Translations under genes and position numbers: made by a program
Origin: Telmatactis stephensoni
Lineage: Eukaryota; Cnidaria; Anthozoa; Actiniaria; Isophelliidae
Assembly: GCA_029948255.1 (NCBI GenBank)
Contig: JALIZF010001881.1
Location: 124,001-188,000 of the forward strand
Length of the DNA: 64,000 bases
Direction of reading: 5' to 3'
Part shown: positions 55,150 to 64,000 of the stretch, piece after piece
Numbering within the stretch: position 1 is the stretch's first letter
Layout: each line of letters opens with the position of its first letter
The notes under the pieces: generated by a model
Database searches by the model: none
Told to the model about the DNA's origin: nothing
The model's input: the letters and a program-made list of their open reading frames with translations, nothing else

Positions 55150-55900
55150 GCATTCATACATACATACATAATTTATTTGATGACGCAGGTTGAAATTGGC
55201 AACTTTATAAGCTGGTGTGGCCTACCTAAAACTAATTAACCTAATTACAATAGAAGCTAAATTAAAAAATAACCAACGAATAAATAAAATAAAGTATGAA
55301 AATAGAAAATAATATAATTAAACTTTTTATATTTAAGGAATATAAAACGCGCGCGCGTGTCTCTGTTCTGTGATATAAACACGATGGAAGATGTAGAGCA
55401 AGAGAAAAGCAAGCTTAGGAACACGAGGCGTAGCCGAGTGTTTCTCTTGCTTTTGGAGTGATCTACATCTTCCAGAGTGTTTATATCACAGAACAGAGAC
55501 ATAAGCGATCGTTTTATATTGCTTTTATAAAATATTTTCGACGTTTTCTGAGCGAGCCATGTCTCTGTCCTCTGATGTAAACATGGTAGCCAGCCAATCA
55601 TCGCGCGCGTTATATCTCAAGTATTTTATAAATTACTATATATCATATTAATGATATACAGAAATTGCTAAAATCCTTATTGAAATAGTATTAACGATAA
55701 ACAAAATGTGCTAAATCCTTATTATTGTTTGTACAAGTTCCTTTTACGAACGGGCTTTGTGTCATAGCTTTGTGATTATGCTTTAAAGCTGCTTTGAAAG
55801 ACTTAATCTTATCCAGATCACGTGTCGTCTTTATATCTAAACTGTTCCATAAGATAGGAACTCTAAACCTTAGACAATTAGTTGCGGCAAAAATCAGTAT
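55150..55900 (-). mobile_element. LINE C-terminal fragment, split by a family C element
   Basis: The minus strand from 55897 to 55691 encodes 68 residues ending the ORF of a non-LTR retrotransposon (RFRVPILWNSLD, then KSFKAALKHN), comparable to [10 protein letters not shown] in the 25262-26575 LINE. A CATA-repeat tail lies at 55150-55175 on the plus strand. Between the ORF end and the tail lies the family C palindrome (55334-55632), so the LINE is the older insertion. Upstream RT sequence is degenerate. Confidence 0.6.
55334..55632 (-). mobile_element. Family C element, copy 2
   Basis: GAATATAAAACGCGCGCGCG, TGTCTCTGTTCTGTGATATA and GGAAGATGTAGAGCAAGAGA, with mirrored inner arms, then AAGCGATCGTTTTATATTGC and CGCGCGTTATATCTCAAGTA. 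It matches 46152-46450 in reverse orientation. Confidence 0.8.
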
Positions 55901-57392
55901 TTTTGATATAATAAATTAGATTCTGAACTCCCTTTACTGATAAAACGAAAAAAAAAGTCAAAAGCAGGAAAGCCTAGGCATGTGCTTCCACATTGATCCA
56001 GACCCGGAAATTTCATTGAATTTAAATCAGGTGCAATTATTTACAGAACGTGCCTTGTACGGCGTATGATCTTGACCTTAGTGAAAAACCTGGCTCCTCT
56101 TCTAATCTTGACTGCCACGCACATTTGATCAAAAGCTACCACATGATCAATTTTAGCCAATGAAATTCTTGTATTTCGTATAGTGCACAAAGTTTGAATA
56201 TTAATAACAAATATTGTATGGGTGTGTGTAAATAGTTGTGTTTAGATTTGGACTTGATTGTTCTGTTGTTGTATAAGCTTGAAATGTTATTACAACAAAC
56301 CAAATTTACCGCACTACTGCTGAATGGCGGCGGCAGTCCTACTCTAATCTACTGTCGCAAATCAACTGAAATTGGCGACCAATTTCGGCTTCATTTTGTC
56401 ATCAAGTCTTATTGCTAATTAATTTCAGTACTTCGAGAAAATTAGCTTACATATTACAATTAGTGCAAAACAAAATCATGACATTTTATTAAAAGAATCC
56501 GCCGACGATTGCAAGTTCAATTAAGCTATTTCTAGAAGAAAAAAAATTTAAGAAAATTTTATACCGAGAAAACGCTACTTACATGTATTAGTATTAACAA
56601 AATTATTGCATTATATTAAAGGGATATCCCAGGCAGGTTGCAAGTTCAATACTAGTATTTGGAATTAATTCCGGCGCGGTATTTTTCAAATCAACATCAT
56701 TCGAACCGTTAAGGCGAAAGATCAGACCTGAATTCTTTGAAACTGACATACGAGCGGAAATCAAGATTGAATAGAAAACGTAGGATGATTTTTTGACAAA
56801 GAACACACACTGAAAAGATCGAATTTGAAGATCTGACAGGGTATATGTGTTACGTTGAGAAAAGATCAAAAACCTCAATTCCCTCCCCCACTAGTCATGA
56901 AAAACTCAATCATATCGCGCACTTCAACAAAAACTATATTTGAAAGTGCAACCGAATTGATAAATGAACAATCCTGAACTTATAATTTTATGATATTTTT
57001 ACCGTTTTTGAATATGTAATATTTGTTGAATTGACCGTACGCGTACAATTTCTACTGTATGAGATAATTAAATGACATTACTCTCATCCAATCAGAATCG
57101 GCAATGTATGGCAACTGGCTCCACTGAAAAAGATAGCCTATTGGAAAGATAAAATTAACACCGTACGTAGTTTGATCTTGGCTTGTTATTCAATATTGTC
57201 TAATTTCATGGGAGAAAGCTTTGAGAATTAGACGAAGAACAGCAGTGTGGCCAGTTTCGTTACAGATGTTTGAGCAGTTTAATTCACTGTGAATTTGATG
57301 ATCTCCATTACATATAGGTTTCTGAAGCCTTCATTTTCTATAGTTTTGATAGCATAGTCAGATTCTTAAGAGACGTGCCTAAAGTTAGTACA

Positions 57393-57535
57393 GATGAATA
57401 GCACTTATCGAAGATACACTTCCATGATTCTAACAAAGGTCCCAACTCAAGGCTGAGTACAGAAACTTGCTCGATATATAGCCTCGAGCTGAAACCTTTG
57501 TTCAGATCACTGTATCTTCGATAAGAGCTATTCAT
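57393..57535. repeat. Inverted-repeat element
   Basis: GATGAATAGCACTTATCGAA-GATACA and TGTATCTTCGATAAGAGCTA-TTCAT form tips. Inner arms TCTAACAAAGGTCCCAACTC and GAGCTGAAACCTTTGTTCAGA are partly complementary. Confidence 0.7.
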
Positions 57536-57644
57536 ACACCTATCCGGCGAAAACTCATTGAACACTGATGACATTCTTCAGTTAGTTTTTAGAAATACCC
57601 GAAAAAATTTTCTTTGTGCGCAATCCTTTTGAAAGCTGTTGTAT

Positions 57645-57680
57645 TCTTGGGTTGCATGTGACGTCACGGCAGCCATCTTG
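57645..57680. promoter_or_regulatory. Composite TGACGTCA + GGCAGCCATCTTGG motif, copy 2
   Basis: TTGGGTTGCATG precedes TGACGTCA (57659-57666), then CGGCAGCCATCTTGG. It is nearly the same block as 28700-28740. It may be a dispersed repeat carrying CRE and YY1-type sites. Confidence 0.4.
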
Positions 57681-57794
57681 GATGAACTTCAACAAAATAT
57701 CAGTTTCTCATTAGCATCCCTTGTTTGTTCATCCAACATGACTACCGCTTCATTGTCTTTTGATTCCCAAAGGAATGGATGAAACCTGCTTTGC

Positions 57795-58210
57795 CTGCAC
57801 AAAATACATGGGTTTTACATGGTTTTTACATGGTTTTGTTGGGGATTGACATGCTTTGTCTGCAAATACTGATTACATAGGTTTTACATGGTTTTTACAT
57901 TGTTTCACTAAGGATTTACATGCTTTGTCTGCTAATATTACATGGGTTTTCATGATATGGTTTTTACATTGTTTCATTGAGGGATTTTTCATATAGATTT
58001 CAGAAAACAAAAACAAAAACAACCAAACAAAAAAGCAACATCTTTGTATTGATTTTTCTACAGTTTGCAGAAAATATACATGGTTTTTACATAGTATTTA
58101 TACATAATATTTACATACATATTGTACACTTACACACTATGTAAAAGTACCATACCTATGTAAATTACAATTTACTGTATTTTTACATGGATTTTACATG
58201 ATTTTTACAT
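57795..58210. repeat. Degenerate tandem repeats of ACATGGTTTTTACAT type
   Basis: The units TTTACATGGTTTTTACATGG and GATTTACATGCTTTGTCTGC recur two to three times with a period near 75 bp, followed by scattered TTTTTACATA repeats. Confidence 0.65.
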
Positions 58211-60254
58211 ACGGTATAAGATATTTGATTTAATTTTCCTAATTATGGGCCTAATTCAGTACAATCTCATGGTCCAACAGGCAATGTTCGATACAAACCA
58301 ATCAAATCAAATCAAACCTATGCTTGCAAAGGCTATCTGGGTAATTATTACGCTATACCTACGATTTGCTGCATCTTTGATACAAAAGGAAAATCTAGAC
58401 TTTTCTATGGAAGCTCGCGGATTAATTATTAAAAAAATACTGATGTAAACGACTAGAGAATGAGGCAACAGATCTATCCTGATTTCGCTTGGTAATGCCA
58501 CCAGGAGTCACAACTTTACAAAGATAGCTATCCACAATTCATCTCGGTTTTGCCGAGGTATAGGGTCTGAAAGAAAACGTTCAATGAAAGACCTCTCGAT
58601 GATGTAAAGATATGGATATGAACATATATGGCCTAGAGATATGAGTCTCCATTACGTCCAAAACAATTAATGTAGACAATTATCTTTATAATCTCAATAT
58701 AAAAACAGTAAGAATACTGGCAATTATCGTTGATTTATTGTCTTTGTTCGTGGTATATTATCAGGAAAAGTTCGTTCACCAACAATAACTTCACCTGTTA
58801 CATAAGTGTCATTTGTCAGTTTGCACTATGACCTGTACGGAAAAAGACCTTGACAATTTGACGCCTGTTTCTTCAAATTTGAAGTAAATTTCGACTTCGA
58901 AAATTACGTATTTTTTCTTTTGTTAGCAGCAGTCTGTTCTCATTAACACTCTATAAAGGACACATTTAATTTTGTACACATATGATGCTGAATTTGCTTT
59001 CCTGTGAGCAATCTTCGCATCTCTTGTGATTTCTTGAATTTTCGGATGTTTTTTCCCCCCTCAGTGTTGTGTTGATATTAGAAAATTATTTTTTTAAAGA
59101 GAAAAATATCGAAAAGGGGTATGTACGTGAAAATATTTCTTGTCGTTTGAAGTCTAAAAACAAAACACGGTAAACTGAGTTGAATTCAGTCTATCTAATA
59201 TACACAATGATGGCGGGAGGTGACGATGTGCAAACAAACCTAAGTATTCGAACTCAAATTTTTGTTCACTTTTAGAGATTTTGTATACAGTAACCAGTTC
59301 AAATGACAAATATGTACCTAGACTATGAGTTATTCACTAGCTGAAGGGCGACTTCATTTTGTTTTGCCGACATTCAGGAAGCAATTAGCCACCATAGGGA
59401 ATCGATTTACAGTGAATGCAGTAATTGCTCAACCCTCCCAAACTATAAACTACAGCACAGAACAAGGAAACTTCAATATAATTGGCGGTAAACTTTATTA
59501 AAAATCCCAATAATAAAGGCCCTATATACTTTAATTGCATTTTAAGTCCTTGTCGTCCTTTTTGAGGATTTTTATGAGCCTAAAAAAACAAATTTAACGT
59601 CGTGGGTTGTAGGAAATTGAGTCCGGCCAAATGTTAATCCAAATAGTGTGAAATCAACAGCTGAATTATCGTCTATATTTACAAATAGAAGTTTCAAGCA
59701 AGTTGATTTCGTGAGCGTTTTACTAATGGAACTAGCAAAAACTGAATTACTGGCTCTTCAGCTGGAGTTTTTTAATAGACCAAATGTCTTAGCTGACAGC
59801 CAAACATTCTATTATTTGCATTGCTAAGACTAGTACCTTTACCCGTACGATATTGTACAAGATTGCTGAGGTCCTTGTTAACTTTAGAATCCTTATACAG
59901 TTGTGATATTGTACCTCATGTGGCATAAATCCCTGACAAAATATTGAGAGCTAGAGAACAATACGTGGGGAAATCAGTCATGATCAAACCAGAAAATTAT
60001 TTTTCACTATATTTGGCTTTTCGAAAATCTGTCACTAGTTGAAGTAGCCATTATCTTTGCATTTTACTTTGGAAAGCTTTAACCTGATCCCTTAAAGCTG
60101 TGGATCACAGACGAGAATGGAGATATTTTTGACAAGTTCTCCTTACATTGCGTCAAATAAGACACATGATTTTTTTGCCATCAAATAAAATTTACATATT
60201 AGAATTTCAGCCTCTTTGGAAAAACTGGGACAATCATATCTTCTAAAAAATAGA

Positions 60255-60297
60255 AAGAAGAAGAAGAAGAAGAAGAAGAAGAAGAAAAAGAAGAAGG
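60255..60297. repeat. (GAA)n microsatellite
   Basis: A GAA/GAAG tract about 40 bp long gives low-complexity poly-Phe/poly-Ser frames on the minus strand that are not genes. Confidence 0.9.
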
Positions 60298-61036
60298 GGA
60301 AAGAAAACGGTCGAAAAAAAAAAAACAAATGAAAGAACAAAGGGAAAAAATGAAAGGAAGAAAAAAATAGGTCTTTTGGCTATTTGTCATGAACCATTGT
60401 AAATTGTAATTTATTAGTCAATGCTAATGGATGCGAATCAATTTTTCCCTGTAGTCTGGGAGTTAATCGAGTATTATGAGAATGGATATCCCTACTGGTA
60501 AAAACAAATGACCAACTGACATTTTTTCTGCTATAAATAATAGTCTCTTATTTTGTAGATCGCTCAAAATGTTCCAAGTATGACCATTTTATTGAATCTT
60601 TGATTAAAAGAGGAAGTTTTTGGGTGTCTGAAGAAGACTACCGTTTCGAATTTCTCGGATCAAAAATCTAATTGACTGCACATCTGCTGGGGAAAAGTAA
60701 ATCGAGTCTTGCAGTATTTTATGAATAAATTACCATTGATTAAAAAGTATACTGAATTGAGATAACTAACAGTAGGATATCTGACGACTGGCAAGAATAC
60801 AACCCTCAAAAGCTTTGTGTTACTGATTTAAAACACTAATCTTTTGTGATCACTGAATAACACCGAGCAGATGTGAGACAACAGTCAAAAGCTATTTGAA
60901 CGAGAAAAATAGGTGTTTTTAGCTGAAGAAGGTATTTATTCAAGGAGAGAGCCCACAACGGAAGCACTAAACTCTAACGACTTTTTATTTGAAAGTTGTT
61001 TCTAGCGTTCAAAAAAACATTGACTGCAAGAAAGCC

Positions 61037-62290
61037 ATGGCGAATGTCAACAGCTCAAGTTTTCCAAACACAAGTAGATACGAAAGCTACTGCAACGAAG
61101 ACGATAGTATAGGGATTATGTTGGTTAAAACTCTGGCGTACTTCTTGGTGATAGTTCTGTCTTTAGTTGGAAATGGAATGGTTTTGCATATCTTCTACAA
61201 GAACCGCACAATTAGAACAACTACAAACTCATTTATTGTAAACATGGCTGCCTCCGATGTCATGTTACCGGTTTTTGTAATTCCACGTCATATGGCAGCA
61301 GTTTTCGAAAAAGGCCGGTACGCGCTCAATGTATGGCACGTAGACGGCTTTATAGGAGAACTCTTCTGTAAGTTTGTGCCATTCATCGGCGATGTTTCGC
61401 ACGGCGTGTCTATTTTGACTTTGGTTTTGATTTCCATTGACCGCTACATTGCCATCGTTTGGCCATTGTCGACAAAGTACAGAATAACTCCAAGCCGTTG
61501 TAATGCGCTGATCGCCGCAACATGGATCGTGTCTGTGGGATTACATGCTCAATACCTTTACAATTTCAAGCTTTATTTTCCCGAAAAAACTCTACAAAAT
61601 CTCTGCATCTATCACTGGGGTTCCATAGACTCAATAGGCGAACCTAGTGCTGAAGAACTGAATGGCAGAGCTCAAAAGATTTTCTTCCTGGTTGCGTTTG
61701 TTCTTTTTTATTTAATACCTTTAATAACCATTACAATTCTCTATTCTTCTATCATCCAAGACCTCCGAAGTAAAAAGCGAATTTTATTATCCGAAAGGGA
61801 CCAGCTCTCTCACCTGAGGAGGCAACGAAGACGAGAAGACAACCGTGTTATAGCCATGCTTGTCCTAATTGTATCGATTTTTGCGCTCTGTTTCGCTCCA
61901 ACGCATCTCGGTTATTTCGTTTACTACTTCGTGTGGAACTATACTAGATCTTTTAGTTGTGGAACTTTGAAAGAACTTAACTTTTCAACCTATTTCCTGA
62001 CCTTCTCTACTTGTTGTTTAAATCCTTATATTTATTTTATTTTCATAAGACGATATCGTCAGTGCGCAAAAGATCTCCTCAAGAAACTCTGTGGCTCAAG
62101 ATTAATGAGCGCGTGCTCTAAGATTCGCAATTGGAGATCTCAGTGTATCCCGCCTCACATGGACTCTGACAGGACGGAAGATTCACGTCGAACGCGCCGG
62201 GCTGATAGTTCATGTAAAGCCCGCCAAACAGAATTGATACTTTTGGCCTCCGAGCAGGAACCCACTTTGCAGTTTGAGACAGGAGTTTAG
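61037..62290 (+). CDS. Class A (rhodopsin-like) GPCR, peptide-receptor-like orphan
   Basis: An intronless frame of 417 residues starting at an ATG in good context (AAGCCATGG); the frame is open for 16 codons upstream without ATG. The N-terminus has Asn glycosylation sequons (N5, N11). TM1 contains GN46, TM2 has D74 (NMAASDVMLP), and C111 and C190 can form the usual disulfide. TM3 ends in DRY (135-137), TM4 has W163, TM5 has P228, TM6 has CFAP (285-288) where CWxP is usual, and TM7 has NPYIY (329-333). A basic third loop and a charged 84-residue tail follow. The overall pattern resembles neuropeptide-type receptors, but many cnidarian class A receptors are orphan expansions and the ligand cannot be named. 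Confidence 0.93.
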   Translation: MANVNSSSFPNTSRYESYCNEDDSIGIMLVKTLAYFLVIVLSLVGNGMVLHIFYKNRTIRTTTNSFIVNMAASDVMLPVFVIPRHMAAVFEKGRYALNVWHVDGFIGELFCKFVPFIGDVSHGVSILTLVLISIDRYIAIVWPLSTKYRITPSRCNALIAATWIVSVGLHAQYLYNFKLYFPEKTLQNLCIYHWGSIDSIGEPSAEELNGRAQKIFFLVAFVLFYLIPLITITILYSSIIQDLRSKKRILLSERDQLSHLRRQRRREDNRVIAMLVLIVSIFALCFAPTHLGYFVYYFVWNYTRSFSCGTLKELNFSTYFLTFSTCCLNPYIYFIFIRRYRQCAKDLLKKLCGSRLMSACSKIRNWRSQCIPPHMDSDRTEDSRRTRRADSSCKARQTELILLASEQEPTLQFETGV

Positions 62291-64000
62291 GAATATCAGT
62301 ATACGATTTTTTTTCGGCTATGTAATCAGATAATTTGAAAAGGACTCTCGCGAAAGAGCTTTAAATGTCCCTTAGAGTTACGTTTATTGTTAGAATAAGA
62401 TCTGTAAGATGCGTTCAGACGGCTCTTTGATTTACTCGATAATCAAGGCCTGGTTGATTTTACATGAGGATAAGACAAGCTAATCTAGCCAAAATAAAAA
62501 GCTACGTGCGGCAAAAAAGAGGAAATATGTAGAACGTACGTCAGTCAAAATCAAATTGGTACGCGGAAAAAGAGAGCGAAAAAATAGGAAAAAAAGGAAA
62601 AAAGGAGGAAGAAAAAGAAAAAAAAAAACCAGAAAAAAATCATAGCAAAGATGATAAACTAAGAATGAGTAAGCGCTTGTGTGAATCAACGGTCAAAAAT
62701 ATATTAATTTAGAGATTTTATCACAATCTTAAGGCGCTCTATAGGATAGTGTAGAACACACACAATGTATCAAAGATGCCGACAACACTTCGCCTGCCTT
62801 CAAATTATGATCCGCGCATGTGCAACTGTAGAATTTAGGCGGATGACTAGGAGACAAAAAGCTCAAGATAAACTTCAAAATCCCGACAGCATTTCAAGCG
62901 ACGATTTCTTTGAGAGGACTTACGTCAACTGATAGAAAACACGGAGAAGGGATAAGTGACAGAAGCACTTCATTGAAAGCTGGTTGAGCACTTTATACGA
63001 ACTTTCCTTTGCACGGCATCGGATTGCGTTTATTCTTGAAGAGGCGGCAATGCTAGTGCTTAATTCGAAAACAGTTTTTAGCGTGAAATTTTGCGCCTCT
63101 ACTTCTGTAATCGGAAACAGCTTTGTTCTTTTTGTTTAATATTGATTCAAATTGTGTTTGTATACGTGTAAATACAATTTAAAGAAGAAAATAATTTGGA
63201 ATTAAGAGTGTAATAAAATCTTGATGAAAACAAGAATGAAGATGAATTTTAATATCTCAGTGTAAAATTACCATCAATCCAGCGCAGAAAAGTCCAAATA
63301 TTTGGTTTCTTGGAACATTTCTAAGTCAATAATGTTATCTCGTGTATGAGAGACAAAGTAGCTTCCGTTTGTTGTGGGCTGTTATGATGAGAGAGGGACA
63401 TTTCATTGTGAAGTAACAATTCGCCGATATAACGCCAACTCTTTGCTTGTGAATAGCAGACTTTACAAACTATTGTTTTAACGTTTATTAAATATATGCT
63501 ATGCAATTACAGCTGACAGCTGGAATCATTTCGATTTCTTATCTATCCTGAAACCATCGATCACAGCACGAATATCTAGCTTGATATTAAGCAAAGTGTA
63601 ACGGGCGACATTCTCCTCTTCATCATTGCGTAGTTCATGAATAAATCATTTCCTTTCTCTTTCAGTTCTGTTAAATGATATTTCGCTATAATGCCTTGGG
63701 CCATGATTTTACTTACAAGAGCACAGTTGACGTTGTAAGTCTTTTTAACTTTTCAGTCAACTTGTAATTTTTTAATTTGAACGCTGGCTATTTTTGAGGC
63801 CTATTTTTGAGTCCGAAATTGAAAGCAAACTTCACTTTGTTTATCATCAACAAATTGAACGAACCGAAAATTAAGTCAAAACAATTACGACTGCTCTGTT
63901 TTGATTCAGGAATACGATTATTTCTCGATAATGTTATTTTCGTTCGTTTGCAAAAAATTATCATATATCGATCAATGTTGTGTATAACTAACCAACAGCT
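62291..64000. other. Region downstream of the GPCR
   Basis: A canonical AATAAA at 62493-62498 lies about 200 bp after the stop and may be the GPCR poly(A) signal. An A-rich purine tract follows at 62565-62640. No other gene or clear repeat is seen up to the window end. Confidence 0.4.

Larger units (their letters stand above)
55901..61036. other. Long intergenic stretch upstream of the GPCR
   Basis: No gene is recognised in this stretch. It contains the inverted repeat at 57393-57535, the CRE/YY1 composite at 57645-57680, ACATGGTTTTTACAT-type repeats at 57795-58210 and a (GAA)n tract at 60255-60297. The last few hundred bases should include the GPCR promoter and 5' UTR. Confidence 0.4.

Overview
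This is animal nuclear DNA, most likely from a cnidarian and probably a stony coral or another anthozoan. The genes are split by many GT/AG introns and are AT-rich. The protein-coding families are metazoan: an ephexin-type RhoGEF, a USP5-type deubiquitinase, a progestin/adipoQ receptor, a class A GPCR and a tandem ShK-domain secreted protein. The spaces between exons are crowded with short palindromic transposons, minisatellites and LINE fragments. The species cannot be fixed from the sequence alone. No operon, CRISPR array, virus or prokaryotic feature is present.

Layout. (1) 1-2153: repeats and a possible 5' leader. (2) 2154-20160, plus strand: 24 coding exons joined in frame give a 1152-residue ephexin-family RhoGEF with a long proline- and tyrosine-motif N-terminus, then DH, PH and SH3 domains. 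(3) 20161-23465: intergenic, with several inverted-repeat elements and the USP5 poly(A) signal. (4) 23466-40787, minus strand: 28 coding exons joined in frame give an 804-residue USP5/USP13-type ubiquitin hydrolase with zinc finger UBP, split catalytic core and two UBA domains. Its introns hold a 5'-truncated LINE, large minisatellites and many palindromic elements. (5) 41693-42763, plus strand: an intronless membrane progestin receptor-like PAQR gene, head to head with USP5 across about 0.9 kb. (6) 45962-51119, plus strand: a three-exon gene for a 114-residue secreted protein with two ShK domains; its 3.6-kb second intron is mostly transposons. (7) 51120-61036: about 10 kb without a recognised gene, containing LINE and palindromic remnants. 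(8) 61037-62290, plus strand: an intronless class A GPCR of 417 residues. (9) 62291-64000: no gene seen.

The genes do not look like one pathway; each appears to be an independent eukaryotic unit. The parts most worth a second look are a cluster of six YxxP motifs in the RhoGEF, three of them in a coding minisatellite; the ShK gene, where both introns split the first cysteine codon of a domain; families of nested palindromic elements, some with recognisable target duplications (TTAA, and an 8-bp hAT-like one); a tandemly duplicated element whose two copies carry different tetranucleotide arrays; and one minisatellite family seeded in introns of two neighbouring genes on opposite strands. Exon models were built by eye from splice consensus and reading-frame continuity, so boundaries are predictions.
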